Positions 10,156 through 22,161 of a stretch of 64,000 bases of DNA are shown one piece after another. The translations under genes and the position numbers were made by a program. The first letter of the stretch is position 1, and the number at the start of each line of letters is the position of its first letter. The stretch is from Paractinoplanes maris (GTDB lineage: Bacteria > Actinomycetota > Actinomycetes > Mycobacteriales > Micromonosporaceae): assembly GCF_023544465.1 (NCBI RefSeq), contig NZ_JALPVL010000006.1, positions 434,001 through 498,000 on the forward strand, written 5' to 3'. A model generated the notes under the pieces. It saw only the letters and a program-made list of their open reading frames with translations, had not been told where the DNA came from and did no database searches.

Positions 10156-11286
10156 GTGTACGTACGCCGGGTCGAGCTGGCCGACTTCCGCTCCTACGAG
10201 CGGGTGGCGGTCGATCTCGATCCCGGCGTGTCCGTGCTGGTCGGGCAGAACGGCATGGGCAAGACCAACCTGATCGAAGCGCTGGGTTACGTGGCCACTC
10301 TGGACAGTCACCGGGTGGCCACCGACGCCCCGCTGGTGCGGGCCGGAGCCGCGTCGGCGGTGATCCGCTGCGCGATCGTCCATGAGGGACGGGAATTGCT
10401 GGTCGAGCTGGAGATCGTGCCCGGCAAGGCCAACCGGGCCCGGCTCAACCGGTCGCCGGTGCGTCGCCCGCGCGAAGTGCTGGGCGCGCTGCGGATGGTG
10501 TTGTTCGCGCCCGAGGATCTCGAGCTGGTGCGCGGTGACCCGTCCGAGCGCCGCCGCTATCTCGACGACCTGCTGGTGGCGCGCCAGCCCCGGTACGCCG
10601 GGGTGCGCTCCGACTACGACCGGGTCGTCAAGCAGCGCAACGCCCTGCTGCGCACGGCCTACCTGACCCGCAAGGTCGGCGGCAACCGCGGTCAGGATCT
10701 CTCGACGCTCGCCGTCTGGGATCAGCATCTGGCTCACCACGGCGCCGAGCTGCTCGCCGGCCGGCTCGAGCTCACCGCGGCCCTCGGGCCGCATCTGACC
10801 AAGGCCTACGACGCGGTGGCGGCCGGGCGGACGTCGGCGGCGATCGCGTACGCGGCCAAGCTCGGTGACGGCCTCACGCCGGACCGCCCGGCCCTGGAGC
10901 AGGCCCTGCTGGCCTCGCTGGAGGAGCGGCGCCCGGCCGAGATCGAGCGGGGCGTCACCCTGGTCGGCCCGCACCGCGACGACCTGACGTTGACGCTGGG
11001 CGACCTGCCGGCCAAGGGTTACGCGAGTCACGGCGAGTCCTGGTCGTTCGCGCTGGCGCTGCGGCTGGCCGCCTACGACCTGCTGCGCTCGGACGGGATC
11101 GAGCCGGTGCTGGTGCTCGACGACGTCTTCGCCGAGCTCGACGGCGGCCGCCGGGACCGGCTCGCCGCCCTGGTCTCCGACGCCGCCCAGCTGTTGGTCA
11201 CCTGCGCCGTCCCCGAGGATGTGCCGGCCGCCCTGCGCGGCGCCCGCTTCGACGTCTCCACCGGATCGGTGACCCGTGCCGTCTGA
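10156..11286 (+). CDS. recF: DNA replication and repair protein RecF
   Basis: SMC-like ATPase that helps load RecA at gapped DNA. The 376-residue protein shows Walker [10 protein letters not shown] (near residue 35), a central helical part with RRRYLDDLL, and Walker [13 protein letters not shown] followed by RRDRL near 320. The start is GTG at 10156, 7 bases after gnd; there is no strong ribosome-binding site, so translational coupling is likely. Its last 11 bases overlap the next gene. Confidence 0.97.
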   Translation: MYVRRVELADFRSYERVAVDLDPGVSVLVGQNGMGKTNLIEALGYVATLDSHRVATDAPLVRAGAASAVIRCAIVHEGRELLVELEIVPGKANRARLNRSPVRRPREVLGALRMVLFAPEDLELVRGDPSERRRYLDDLLVARQPRYAGVRSDYDRVVKQRNALLRTAYLTRKVGGNRGQDLSTLAVWDQHLAHHGAELLAGRLELTAALGPHLTKAYDAVAAGRTSAAIAYAAKLGDGLTPDRPALEQALLASLEERRPAEIERGVTLVGPHRDDLTLTLGDLPAKGYASHGESWSFALALRLAAYDLLRSDGIEPVLVLDDVFAELDGGRRDRLAALVSDAAQLLVTCAVPEDVPAALRGARFDVSTGSVTRAV

Positions 11287-12604
11287 CGATCAGCCCCAGA
11301 GCCCCGACGCGGCCCGCGCCCGCCGCGAGCTGCACGACGAGCTCGTCCGGGAACGCCACGAGGGGCTCGCCCGCGAGCGCCGCGCCGACCTGTCCCGCGG
11401 GGAGCGCGACGACCTGGTCCGGGAGCACCGCCCACCGTCCACCGCCGAGCGGTTCTATCCACAGGCCGATCCACAGGGCGTGGCCCGCGAGGAGCTGGGC
11501 GACGTCGACGACGGCTGGTATTCCGCCGATTCGGCCGACGGCTCGTCCTGGCCGGCGGGCGCGGTGGCCCGTGATCGCTTCGAGAGCCGCTCTGCGGCCG
11601 CAACGAATGTCGACCATGGTCCAGACCAGCCCGGTGACGCCCCATGGCCGCAGAGAGCCGCTGAGGCCGCGCGGGGTGGGGCGAGGAGCGCCGCGGAAGG
11701 CCCGTCGGTCGGCGCACTGGGAGACACGCCGGGTAACGCCGGAGGCACGCCGGGTGGTGCCGCGGCAGGCGCCACAGGAGGAACCTCGGGCGGCCCCGCA
11801 GGAAGAACGTCAGGTGGCGCCGCGGGAAGAGCCTCAGGTGGCGCCGCGCGAAGAACCTCCGGTAGCGCCGCGGGAGGAACCTCCGGTAGCGCCGCGGGAG
11901 GAACCTCGGGTGGCGCCGCGGGAGGAACCTCGGGTGGCGCCGCGGGAGGAACCTCGGACGGTGGCGCAGGAGGAACCTCGGACGGTGGCGCAGGAGGAAC
12001 CTCGGACGGTGCCTTGGGAGGAACCTCCAGCGGTGCCGTGGGAGGAACGTCGGATGGCGCCACGGGAGGCGCGGCGGGTGACGGTGGGGAGGGTGGTGAG
12101 GCCGCTGCCGGGCCGCAGCTCGCCCGGGCGGTGCTCGACGCCGCGCTCGCCCGTCGCCAGGCGGCCGCCCGCATGCCCCGGCGGCGTCCCGGCTCCGGTG
12201 AGGGCAGTGGCAAGCGCCTCCGGGGTTATTCGGGCCCCGGACCCGACCCGCGCGATCCTCAGCTGTTCGGTGACATGCTGCAGCGCCTGATGAAAGCCCG
12301 GGGCTGGGAGCGCCCGAAAGCCGAGGCCACCGTCTTCGGCGCCTGGGAGAAGGTCGTCGGCCCGGACATCGCCGAGCACTGCCGCCCGGTCAAGCTCGAC
12401 GCCGGCGTGCTGACCGTCGAGGCCGAGTCCACCGCGTGGGCCACCCAGCTCCGCCTCCTGGCCGCCAAGCTGCTCCGCAACATCGCCGGCGAGGTCGGCC
12501 ACAACGTCGTCACCAAGCTCAACATCCACGGCCCGGCCGCCCCGTCCTGGAACAAGGGTCCCCGCCGGGTGCAGGGCCGCGGCCCCCGCGACACCTACGG
12601 CTGA
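11276..12604 (+). CDS. DUF721 (DciA-like) protein with a large low-complexity insertion
   Basis: The C-terminal third (from about residue 320: [20 protein letters not shown], then [17 protein letters not shown] and [10 protein letters not shown]-type core) is the DUF721 domain found after recF in actinobacteria and related to DciA, a helicase-loading factor. DUF721 proteins here are usually near 180 residues; this one has 442. The extra length is a charged N-terminal part rich in RERR and a Gly/Ser/Thr/Ala repeat (about residues 153-275, [14 protein letters not shown] type). The start is GTG at 11276 inside recF; a shorter form beginning downstream of the repeat cannot be excluded. Confidence 0.85.
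   Translation: MPSDDQPQSPDAARARRELHDELVRERHEGLARERRADLSRGERDDLVREHRPPSTAERFYPQADPQGVAREELGDVDDGWYSADSADGSSWPAGAVARDRFESRSAAATNVDHGPDQPGDAPWPQRAAEAARGGARSAAEGPSVGALGDTPGNAGGTPGGAAAGATGGTSGGPAGRTSGGAAGRASGGAARRTSGSAAGGTSGSAAGGTSGGAAGGTSGGAAGGTSDGGAGGTSDGGAGGTSDGALGGTSSGAVGGTSDGATGGAAGDGGEGGEAAAGPQLARAVLDAALARRQAAARMPRRRPGSGEGSGKRLRGYSGPGPDPRDPQLFGDMLQRLMKARGWERPKAEATVFGAWEKVVGPDIAEHCRPVKLDAGVLTVEAESTAWATQLRLLAAKLLRNIAGEVGHNVVTKLNIHGPAAPSWNKGPRRVQGRGPRDTYG
11735..12080 (+). repeat. GGTSGGAA-coding tandem repeat inside the DUF721 gene
   Basis: Repeats of about 30 bp built on ggcgccgcgggaggaacctc, with diverged copies at both ends. Since the period is a multiple of three, all frames stay open; other frames read repeats such as EEPRVAPR. 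The array encodes nearly pure Gly, Ser, Thr and Ala in the DUF721 frame. Confidence 0.9.
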
Positions 12605-14145
12605 AAGATCCGCGCGATCGGCAGCGCCGGGTTGGCCGCGGCGTGTTCGGCCAGGTCGGGGTCGTCGAGCAGCGCGAGGATGCGCGCCTCGGGCAACCGA
12701 GGGCTAGAGGCCATGGCTTCCCGTACGACGCGGGACGGATCACCGAGGAGCCGCTCGACCACCTCGGGGCCGGCTTGTGGATCGTCCGCGACCAGCCGCC
12801 GCACCGCGGGATCCTCGTCGCCCGCGAACAGGGCGCGCCCCTCGGCCGGAAACCGTGGATGCGTCCCGAGCAACTCGCGTCCGCGGCCGGTGCGTTCACG
12901 GAAGCAGCGCAGCAGCAGCTCCGGCGGCGCCGCCGGGTGATGCAGGGCGGTGAGCAGCCGTACGCCGGGATCGGGGTCGTCGACGAGCGGAACCGGGAGG
13001 TCGCCGTTGCGGGCCGCCCGCCGCCGCAGCAGCGGGTTCACCGACTGCGACCAGCGCCGGGCGTCGTCCAGCGACGGCGGCGGGTCGTCGCCGTACCGGG
13101 TGGAACGCCGGCCCGTCGCGACGAGCTCCTGGTCGGGCGCCGGCACGTCGATGTCGATGGCCGCCCGGCGGTCCTCGGTCAGGCCGGGATGAACGGACAC
13201 CGCCGTCCGCACTCCCGCATCGGCATCGGCGGCCAGCCGGAGCAGCAAGTCCTCGGTGAGGCCAGGATGATGGGACACCGCCCTGCGCACTCCCGCGTCG
13301 GCATCGGCGGCCAGCCGGAGCAGCTGGTCCCCGGTGAGATCGGCGCGCCCGGTCAGGCGCTGCCGCACCTCGGCCGACGGGTGCCGCAGCAGGGCCTCCA
13401 CCACGTCCGGTGGGGTGGTCGGGTTGGGGCCGACGAAGAAGAGCGCCTGGTCGTCGGACAGCACCCGGTCGATCAGGGCGCGGGACAGTGGCCGCTGCAG
13501 CACCGACCAGTACGCGTGGCAGTGGTGTGGCGGCAGGTCGGCCGGTTCCATGATCCGTCTGTCCTCGGCGAGGGCGCGCTCGGCGGTCAGCCGGATCTCG
13601 GCCACGGGGTCGGTGAGCAACCGCGGCAGATGCTCGGTGACCCGCACGGCGAAGATCCGGATCCGGGGATCGGGGTGGATCGCGGCCAGGGCATAGAGCC
13701 GTGGGTCGTAGCGGGTCACCTCGTGCAGCTCGTCCAGGATCTCGCCCCGGGTCAGCAGGGAGCCGGGTCCGGCGCCGGCCGCGTCGGTCAGCAGGCCGGT
13801 GAGGTCCTCGTCGGTCAGTGGCAGGTGGGCGGCCAGGCGCAGCCGCATCCGCCAGTCCGGATCGGCCAGCAGGCGGTATCGCAGGTCGCGGTCGACGGCC
13901 CGGTGCTCGGCGAGCGCGAGGACCAGACGGCGGTACGGGCCCCCGTCCGAGGCGCCGGAGTTGTCCACCGGGCCGGCGGCGATGATCGCTTCCTGCACGG
14001 GCCGCGGCACGTGGGCGCGGTGCCGGAGAGCTCTGCGGAGCACATCCGGTGCGGTGGTCAGCAGCTCGAGCAGCAGCTCGACCGGCGCCGCGGGATTGCG
14101 GGCCAGTCCGCGCAGCACCGCCGGGGTGGGTCTGGGCGCGACCAT
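12595..14145 (-). CDS. HEAT/leucine-rich-repeat-variant (LRV) repeat protein
   Basis: A 516-residue all-helical repeat protein. Repeats contain motifs such as [30 protein letters not shown] and two adjacent, nearly identical units with [13 protein letters not shown] and [10 protein letters not shown] (about residues 285-335). This is the pattern of LRV or PBS-lyase-type HEAT repeats, which form protein-interaction solenoids. No catalytic motif or signal peptide is seen. It runs opposite to its neighbours and its 3' end overlaps that of the DUF721 gene by 10 bases. The partner and process are unknown. Confidence 0.75.
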   Translation of the reverse strand: MVAPRPTPAVLRGLARNPAAPVELLLELLTTAPDVLRRALRHRAHVPRPVQEAIIAAGPVDNSGASDGGPYRRLVLALAEHRAVDRDLRYRLLADPDWRMRLRLAAHLPLTDEDLTGLLTDAAGAGPGSLLTRGEILDELHEVTRYDPRLYALAAIHPDPRIRIFAVRVTEHLPRLLTDPVAEIRLTAERALAEDRRIMEPADLPPHHCHAYWSVLQRPLSRALIDRVLSDDQALFFVGPNPTTPPDVVEALLRHPSAEVRQRLTGRADLTGDQLLRLAADADAGVRRAVSHHPGLTEDLLLRLAADADAGVRTAVSVHPGLTEDRRAAIDIDVPAPDQELVATGRRSTRYGDDPPPSLDDARRWSQSVNPLLRRRAARNGDLPVPLVDDPDPGVRLLTALHHPAAPPELLLRCFRERTGRGRELLGTHPRFPAEGRALFAGDEDPAVRRLVADDPQAGPEVVERLLGDPSRVVREAMASSPRLPEARILALLDDPDLAEHAAANPALPIARIFQP

Positions 14146-14274
14146 TTACGCACGTCGCCCGGGTGGGCGGAGCGCTTTGGACGCGCCAGCGGCCAGCTCG
14201 GCCCGCCCGGGCCCTCGGCGTGAGCGACGGTCCGTATCACCCACCCCGCTACGACCTCCCGCCCTTGACCTTGA

Positions 14275-14841
14275 TCAGTAGTCCGCGAATACCGCGAATC
14301 CGCGCTCGCCGCAGCGACGATAGAACCCGCCCAGGACCGCCAGCTCGGAGCGGGCGAAGGTCCAGTGCGGCGGGTTCCCGGCCTCGTCGCGCAGGGCGGC
14401 CAGGCGCTGATCGAGCCAGCGCAACTGCTGCTCGGCGAGTCGTCCGGCGGCGACCGCGTTCCGCATCACCGCGGCCACCGAGTCGAAGGTGACCAGGTCG
14501 CCGTAACTCTCGTGGCCCTCGACGAAGCGCTCCAGACCGCCGGCGATCCACGCGCAGCCGTCCGGATCGATCACCGGGTCCTCGTCCTCGGCCGCGGCGT
14601 CGGTGGCGTAGAGCACGCCACCGAGACCCAGCAGAAGATCGACGAGCTCGGTGTACGCCGTGGCGCGCACCGTGCCGGTCTTGGCGATGTGCAGCGCCAG
14701 AGCCCCGGTGGGCGCGGCGATGTCGGGCGCGTCGGCGATCGCCCCGAAGTCCACGAACTCGGCGGGAGCCACCGGGTCGTAGTACTGATTCGTCCGCGGC
14801 CAGTGCACCGCGACGTTGTCCAGCCCCTTGTCGTGCGCCAT
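14275..14841 (-). CDS. Hypothetical protein, 188 aa
   Basis: I do not recognise this protein. It begins MAHDKGLDNVAVHWPRTNQY and is acidic, rich in Ala, Leu and Asp, with a helical central part and an aromatic C-terminus (GFYRRCGERGFAVFADY). No signal peptide, membrane segment or cysteine pattern is visible. A GGAGG sequence precedes the ATG by about 11 bases. It lies 129 bases upstream of the HEAT-repeat gene on the same strand, so the two may form one unit inserted between the DUF721 gene and gyrB. Confidence 0.65.
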   Translation of the reverse strand: MAHDKGLDNVAVHWPRTNQYYDPVAPAEFVDFGAIADAPDIAAPTGALALHIAKTGTVRATAYTELVDLLLGLGGVLYATDAAAEDEDPVIDPDGCAWIAGGLERFVEGHESYGDLVTFDSVAAVMRNAVAAGRLAEQQLRWLDQRLAALRDEAGNPPHWTFARSELAVLGGFYRRCGERGFAVFADY

Positions 14842-17348
<2,507 letters not shown>

Positions 17349-17366
17349 TGACGTCGTGGGGTCACG

Positions 17367-17407
17367 GTATCCACAGCGTGACCCCACTTTCCACAGTGTT
17401 ATCCACA
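17367..17407. promoter_or_regulatory. Three DnaA-box-like sites between gyrB and gyrA
   Basis: GTATCCACA (17367-17375), CTTTCCACA (17387-17395) and a perfect TTATCCACA (17399-17407) lie in one orientation within 41 bases of the 115-bp gyrB-gyrA gap. Spacing is 20 then 12 bases. Such density outside oriC is unlikely by chance in GC-rich DNA and suggests DnaA binding upstream of gyrA. Confidence 0.7.
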
Positions 17408-17463
17408 GCAGAATGCGGCCTTTCGCCGTACTTGTCTGTTTTTACCTTGAGTAAGGGTTAACA

Positions 17464-19971
17464 GTGACTGACACTCCCGAAGCGCCCACCGGCGACGAGG
17501 TTCCCGACACCGGCGGCGTGGCCCAGCGGGTCGAGCCCGTCGGCCTCGAGGTCGAGATGCAGCGGTCATACCTCGACTACGCGATGAGCGTGATCGTGGG
17601 CCGCGCGCTGCCCGACGTCCGTGACGGCCTCAAGCCCGTCCACCGCAAGATCCTCTATGCGATGTACGACTCGGGCTTCCGGCCGGACCGCGGCTACGTC
17701 AAGTGCGCCCGTGTCGTCGGCGACGTGATGGGCAACTACCACCCGCACGGTGACTCGTCGATCTACGACGCCCTGGTGCGCATGGGCCAGCCCTGGTCGC
17801 TGCGCTACCGGCTGATCGACGGCAACGGCAACTTCGGCTCGCCGGGCAACGACCCGCCGGCGGCCATGCGGTACACCGAGTCGAAGCTCTCGCCGCTCGC
17901 CATGGAGATGCTGCGGGACATCGACGAGGACACCGTCGACATGCAGGACAACTACGACGGGCGTACGCAGGAGCCGACGATCCTGCCCGCTCGGTTCCCC
18001 AACCTGCTGGTCAACGGGTCCGAGGGCATCGCCGTCGGCATGGCCACCAAGATCCCGCCGCACAACCTGCGCGAGATCGCCGCCGCCGTGCAGTGGGTGC
18101 TCGACAACCCGGAGGCCGACGAGCCCACCGTCCTCGAGGCGCTGCTCGGGATCGTCAAGGGGCCGGACTTCCCGACCTACGGGCTGATCGTCGGTCAGCA
18201 GGCGATCCAGGACGCGTACCGGACGGGCCGCGGCTCGATCCGGATGCGGGCCGTGGTCGAGGTCGAGGAGGACGCCCGGGGGCGCCCCTGCCTCGTGGTC
18301 ACCGAGCTGCCCTACCAGGTCAACCCGGACAACCTCGCCGAACGTGTGGCCGAGCTGGTCAAGGAGGGCAAGCTCACCGGGATCGCCGACATCCGCGACG
18401 AGTCCTCCGGTCGTACCGGAATGCGGTTGATCCTCGTCCTCAAGCGGGACGCGGTCGCCAAGGTCGTGCTGAACAACCTCTACAAGCACACCCAGCTGCA
18501 GGAGACCTTCGGCGCCAACATGCTGGCGCTGGTCGACGGCGTGCCCCGCACGCTCAACCTGGCCCAGTTCATCCTCTACTACGTCGAGCACCAGATCGAG
18601 GTCATCCGCCGGCGCACCGCCTACCGCCTGCGCAAGGCCGAGGAGCGCGCGCACATCCTGCGCGGTCTGGTCAAGGCGCTCGACGCGCTCGACGAGGTGA
18701 TCGCCCTGATCCGGCGCTCGCCGACGGTCGAGGACGCCCGGTCCGGCTTGATCCAGCTGCTCGACATCGACGAGATCCAGGCCGGCGCGATCCTCGACAT
18801 GCAGCTCCGCCGTCTGGCCGCCCTCGAGCGGCAGCGGATCGTCGACGAGCTGGCCAAGATCGAGATCGAGATCGCCGACCTCAAGGACATCCTGGCCAAG
18901 CCGGAGCGGCAGCGGGCGATCGTCTCCGAGGAACTGGCCGAGATCGTGCAGAAGTTCGGCGACGACCGGCGCACCCAGATCATCCCGTTCGATGGTGAAG
19001 TCTCCATGGAGGACCTCATCACGCGCGAGGACGTTGTGGTGACGATCACACGGACCGGTTACGCCAAGCGGACGAAGGTCGACCTCTACCGCTCGCAGCG
19101 GCGCGGTGGCAAGGGTGTCAGCGGCGCCACGCTGCGGCAGGACGACATCGTGTCGCACTTCTTCGTGATCTCGACCCACGACTGGATGCTGTTCTTCACC
19201 AACAAGGGGCGGGTCTATCGGGCCAAGGCGTACGAGCTGCCCGAGGCGGCCCGGGTGGCCAAGGGTCAGCACGTCGCGAACCTGCTGGCGTTCCAGCCCG
19301 ACGAGCACATCGCCCAGGTCATCCAGATCCCGAATTACCAGGTGGAGCCCTACCTTGTGCTCGCCACCAAGAATGGGCTCGTGAAGAAGACCCGGCTCGA
19401 GGAATTTGACTCCAACCGCAGCGGTGGCATCATCGCCATCAACCTGCGGGAGGACGACGAGTTGGTGGGCGCGGCCCTGGTGTCTTCGGAGAACGACCTC
19501 CTCATGGTCTCCAAGCACGCCCAGGCGATCCGATTCAACGCAACCGACGAGGCGCTGCGTCCTATGGGCAGGGCCACCTCGGGTGTCATCGGCATGCGCT
19601 TCACCGGCGAGGACGAGCTCCTGGCCATGGAGGTGGTGCGCGATGGGATGGATGTGTTGGTCGCCACCAACGGTGGGTATGCGAAACGCACGCCGATCGA
19701 GGAGTATCCCGTGCAGGGCAGGGGCGGCAAGGGCGTGCTCACCGCGAAGATCACGGAGCGTCGTGGTGGTCTCGTGGGGGCCCTCGTGATCAGTCCCGAG
19801 GATGAACTATTTGCCATCACCAGCAATGGTGGTGTCATCCGGACTCCCGTGAAGCCTGTACGGCGCACACGGGATCGGAACACAATGGGGGTCAAGCTGA
19901 TGGACCTCCCAGAAGGTGTAACCATCGTGGCGCTTGCTCGCAATGCCGACGAGCCTGACGAACAGGACTAG
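17464..19971 (+). CDS. gyrA: DNA gyrase subunit A
   Basis: DNA-cleaving subunit of gyrase. The 835-residue protein carries the catalytic tyrosine in [12 protein letters not shown] (Tyr near 137), the quinolone-region segment [20 protein letters not shown], in which the Ser and Asp usually linked to quinolone susceptibility are present, and the GyrA-box QRRGGKG near 545 in the DNA-wrapping C-terminal propeller. The start is GTG at 17464. The gene follows gyrB by 115 bp, a gap holding DnaA boxes, and the DUF3566 gene follows it almost directly, suggesting co-transcription. Confidence 0.98.
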   Translation: MTDTPEAPTGDEVPDTGGVAQRVEPVGLEVEMQRSYLDYAMSVIVGRALPDVRDGLKPVHRKILYAMYDSGFRPDRGYVKCARVVGDVMGNYHPHGDSSIYDALVRMGQPWSLRYRLIDGNGNFGSPGNDPPAAMRYTESKLSPLAMEMLRDIDEDTVDMQDNYDGRTQEPTILPARFPNLLVNGSEGIAVGMATKIPPHNLREIAAAVQWVLDNPEADEPTVLEALLGIVKGPDFPTYGLIVGQQAIQDAYRTGRGSIRMRAVVEVEEDARGRPCLVVTELPYQVNPDNLAERVAELVKEGKLTGIADIRDESSGRTGMRLILVLKRDAVAKVVLNNLYKHTQLQETFGANMLALVDGVPRTLNLAQFILYYVEHQIEVIRRRTAYRLRKAEERAHILRGLVKALDALDEVIALIRRSPTVEDARSGLIQLLDIDEIQAGAILDMQLRRLAALERQRIVDELAKIEIEIADLKDILAKPERQRAIVSEELAEIVQKFGDDRRTQIIPFDGEVSMEDLITREDVVVTITRTGYAKRTKVDLYRSQRRGGKGVSGATLRQDDIVSHFFVISTHDWMLFFTNKGRVYRAKAYELPEAARVAKGQHVANLLAFQPDEHIAQVIQIPNYQVEPYLVLATKNGLVKKTRLEEFDSNRSGGIIAINLREDDELVGAALVSSENDLLMVSKHAQAIRFNATDEALRPMGRATSGVIGMRFTGEDELLAMEVVRDGMDVLVATNGGYAKRTPIEEYPVQGRGGKGVLTAKITERRGGLVGALVISPEDELFAITSNGGVIRTPVKPVRRTRDRNTMGVKLMDLPEGVTIVALARNADEPDEQD

Positions 19972-19974
19972 TTG

Positions 19975-20880
19975 ATGCCGGAGACACAGGCGAAGTCGGG
20001 GGCCACGGGGAGCTCAGCGACTCCGAACGAGGCGGGCAAGGACAAAGCCGCCCCGAACGGACGCGACGCCGCGGCTCGTTCCGCCGCCCCCGCCGAAGCC
20101 CCGTCCCCGCCGAAGTTCACCCGGGCGCCGGGCATGGCCCCGCCGCCCGGTGAGCCCGCCGACAGTGACGGCTCCGACTCCAAGCGGCCGGGAGCGGCCG
20201 TGAAGGGTTCGGCCAGCGTGCCGACCGTCACCAAAGGCAAGGGTGCGGCTCCCGGCAGCAGCTCGGGCCGGGTCAGCGTGCCGCCGGCTGGGAAGCCCGG
20301 CACCGGCCCGCAGCAGCGCCCCGGTGGCGCCCCCGGCGGCACCACGGGCAACGTCAAGGCAGCGCGCCCAGCCGGCGGCCCCGGTGCCCCCGGGGCCCCC
20401 GGTGGCCAGGCCGCGGCCAGCGGTTCGGCCGCGGTCGGCGCGGCGCGGGTGACCGAGGTGGTCCGCTCGGCGCGGTCCGGCGTCTCGTCGGCCGCCACGC
20501 GCGGACCCCGGCGGGCCCGGCTCAACCTCAAGCGGATCGACCCCTGGTCCGTGATGAAGTTCTCGTTCGCCGTGTCGGTCGTGCTCTTCATCGTCGTGGT
20601 CGTGGCGACGTCGGTGCTCTACCTCGCGCTGGACGCCATGGGCGTGTGGGGCGAGGTCAACACCAGCCTCAAGGAACTCGTCAGCGCCAGCGGTGGCGAC
20701 GACGCGTCGGCCAGCGGTGGTTTCCAGATCACTGCCTGGGGCGTGATCGGCACGTCGATGCTGATCGGAGCGGTCAACGTGGTGCTGTTCACCGCGCTGG
20801 CGACGCTCGGAGCATTCATCTACAACGTGTGCGCCGACCTGGTCGGTGGGGTCGAACTGACCCTCGCCGAGCGCGACTGA
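19975..20880 (+). CDS. DUF3566 transmembrane protein
   Basis: Membrane protein found after gyrA in actinobacteria. The first 170 residues are low-complexity Pro/Gly/Ala/Ser with Lys, probably cytoplasmic and disordered. The DUF3566 region begins near residue 180 with RLNLKRIDPWSVMKFSF and has two hydrophobic helices: one reading FIVVVVATSVLYLALDAMGV, and one between about 262 and 285 with TALATLGAFIYNVCADLVGG. The C-terminus is VELTLAERD. The ATG at 19975 is taken rather than the adjacent TTG. Its role is unknown; mycobacterial relatives sit near the divisome, but nothing in this sequence proves that. Confidence 0.85.
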   Translation: MPETQAKSGATGSSATPNEAGKDKAAPNGRDAAARSAAPAEAPSPPKFTRAPGMAPPPGEPADSDGSDSKRPGAAVKGSASVPTVTKGKGAAPGSSSGRVSVPPAGKPGTGPQQRPGGAPGGTTGNVKAARPAGGPGAPGAPGGQAAASGSAAVGAARVTEVVRSARSGVSSAATRGPRRARLNLKRIDPWSVMKFSFAVSVVLFIVVVVATSVLYLALDAMGVWGEVNTSLKELVSASGGDDASASGGFQITAWGVIGTSMLIGAVNVVLFTALATLGAFIYNVCADLVGGVELTLAERD

Positions 20881-20894
20881 GAAACGTCGGGGAT

Positions 20895-20922
20895 GGGGGC
20901 CACCCCCGTTTTGGTGGCTCCC
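20895..20922 (+). terminator. Hairpin after the gyrA-DUF3566 unit
   Basis: Arms gggggccacc (20895-20904) and ggtggctccc (20913-20922) pair with one G-T wobble around the loop cccgtttt. It lies 14 bases after the DUF3566 stop and before tRNA-Ile. It lacks a long T-run. Confidence 0.6.
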
Positions 20923-20956
20923 GACCCGGTGCGGTAACCTTCGGTGTCGCACTTGA

Positions 20957-21030
20957 GGGGCTATAGCTCAGTCGGTTAGAGCGCAGAGCTGATAACTCTG
21001 AGGTCGCTGGTTCGATTCCAGCTAGCCCCA
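20957..21030 (+). tRNA. tRNA-Ile (GAT)
   Basis: A 74-nt cloverleaf. Acceptor GGGGCTA (20957-20963) pairs with TAGCCCC (21023-21029), followed by discriminator A. The D arm holds GCTCAGTCGGTTAGAGC. The anticodon stem CAGAG/CTCTG encloses loop CTGATAA with anticodon GAT. The T arm contains GGTTCGATTCC. CCA is not encoded. Part of the conserved tRNA-Ile/tRNA-Ala pair downstream of gyrA. Confidence 0.97.
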
Positions 21031-21157
21031 CGGGAAACGGTGTTCCCTGTCCGCAAGACGCGCGGACCTGGGTTTCCCGTCATTCCTGCTCCGGGGGCCG
21101 AGCCCCGGAAACCCCACGGTGCGGTGGTGCGCCTGGCTTGACGGTCACGGTCGCGGG

Positions 21158-21223
21158 GTGGGGTTCGTGGCCTTCGGCCACATCGGAACGGTGGGGTTCG
21201 TGGCCTTCGGCCACATCGGAACG
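21158..21223. repeat. Tandem 33-bp duplication
   Basis: Two identical, adjacent 33-bp copies (21158-21190 and 21191-21223) start gtggggttcgtggccttcgg. Each contains the inverted repeat gtggccttcggccac, a potential small hairpin. It lies between tRNA-Ile and the small DLW-39-type gene. Confidence 0.9.
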
Positions 21224-21275
21224 GCTGAAGCAGCGTCTGATTCGCCTTTGCTGGTGGCTTGATGGGAGAGCTGGG

Positions 21276-21404
21276 ATGGTTAAGAAGCTCCTGATTGTTG
21301 CCGGGGTTGTCGGGGCGGCGGCGCTTGTTTTCAAGAGGGTCAAGGCTTCCAGCGATGAGCGGGCGCTTTGGCACGAGGCGACTACGGCGCCTGATCTCCG
21401 GTAG
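21276..21404 (+). CDS. DLW-39 family small protein
   Basis: A 42-residue protein reading MVKKLLIVAGVVGAAALVFK, then a charged tail with DERALWHEATTAPDLR. It has one N-terminal hydrophobic helix preceded by lysines. Its size, its place between tRNA-Ile and tRNA-Ala, and the D/E..LW..AT ending match the actinobacterial DLW-39 small proteins, whose function is unknown. GGGAGAG lies about 7 bases before the ATG, supporting this start over longer frames. Confidence 0.8.
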   Translation: MVKKLLIVAGVVGAAALVFKRVKASSDERALWHEATTAPDLR

Positions 21405-21419
21405 GTTTCGGGGAATCGG

Positions 21420-21492
21420 GGGGCCCTAGCTCAACTGGCAGAGCACCGCCTTTGCAAGGCGGGGGTTAGGGGTTCAAGTCCCCTGGGCTCCA
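21420..21492 (+). tRNA. tRNA-Ala (TGC)
   Basis: A 73-nt cloverleaf. Acceptor GGGGCCC (21420-21426) pairs with GGGCTCC (21485-21491) with one G-T pair, followed by discriminator A. The anticodon stem CCGCC/GGCGG encloses loop TTTGCAA, anticodon TGC. The T arm contains GGTTCAAGTCC. CCA is not encoded. Confidence 0.97.
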
Positions 21493-21502
21493 CAGAAAAA
21501 TG

Positions 21503-21529
21503 ATCCCTCCGGACTGGGTCCGGGGGGAT
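21503..21529 (+). terminator. Rho-independent-type terminator after tRNA-Ala
   Basis: Arms atccctccggac (21503-21514) and gtccggggggat (21518-21529) pair over 12 bp with one wobble around a tgg loop, followed by ttttgcg. It lies 10 bases after tRNA-Ala. Confidence 0.8.
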
Positions 21530-21555
21530 TTTGCGTTTCCGGGGGGCGGCTGCGT

Positions 21556-22053
21556 GTGTGGTGGCCGGAGACTGGGTTCAGCCTTCTTCGCCGGCTCCGG
21601 GTCGAACAGGCCCGGGCGCTTCTCTACGACGCCGAACCCCATCACGCGGTGATGCTGGCCTGCGACCTACTGGTGGCCGGCGTCAACGGCGACGCCGTGG
21701 TGGCGCTGGCGGCGGAGTCGGTTCGGACGCTGCCGGTGCAGGACGCGAACCGGTGCCTGGCGGCGGTCACCGCCGAACTCAGCCTCGCTGAACCAAGCCT
21801 GGCGACTGCGGTGGAGCTGATCACGGCCGACACCTGCGAGCGGATCCTCGACCGGAGCATCCCGGCCGAGGTGGGAACCCACCGTCTGTATGTGGTGGGA
21901 CATGAGGGCAGCCCGCTGGACGACCTGCTCCCGGCGGTCGCCGCACTGGCCGGACGTCTCGAAGACGACCTCGGTGGACGCGCCGACGACGACCTGCGAT
22001 CCCGGCTCGACGCGCTGGCCCGGACCATCCTGAGCCGCTTGGCGCGCCAGTGA
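21556..22053 (+). CDS. Hypothetical protein, about 165 aa
   Basis: Not recognised. Alpha-helical composition rich in Ala, Leu, Arg and Asp; the central part reads EQARALLYDAEPHHAVMLAC and the C-terminal half contains DDLLPAVAALAGRLEDDLGG and repeated DDLRSRLDALA-like heptads that could form a helical bundle. No signal or membrane segment. The GTG at 21556 is tentative because no clear ribosome-binding site is visible. It stands alone between the tRNA-Ala terminator and a lipoprotein gene. Third codon positions are strongly G/C, which supports coding. Confidence 0.6.
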   Translation: MWWPETGFSLLRRLRVEQARALLYDAEPHHAVMLACDLLVAGVNGDAVVALAAESVRTLPVQDANRCLAAVTAELSLAEPSLATAVELITADTCERILDRSIPAEVGTHRLYVVGHEGSPLDDLLPAVAALAGRLEDDLGGRADDDLRSRLDALARTILSRLARQ

Positions 22054-22161
22054 GCATCCCCCTGGAGCCGTAGCCCTGGCCGACCGGCAAGCTGACCGCC
22101 CTGCGTCTCGGACGACGGTTGGGGGTGCGGGGAGGGGGCGGCATTTGATCTACTGGGCGCC

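Noticed and set aside
11456-11478. Two tatccacag/gatccacag DnaA-like sites in the DUF721 gene
   Set aside because: They lie inside coding sequence, match imperfectly, and are explained by codons for Tyr-Pro-Gln and Asp-Pro-Gln.
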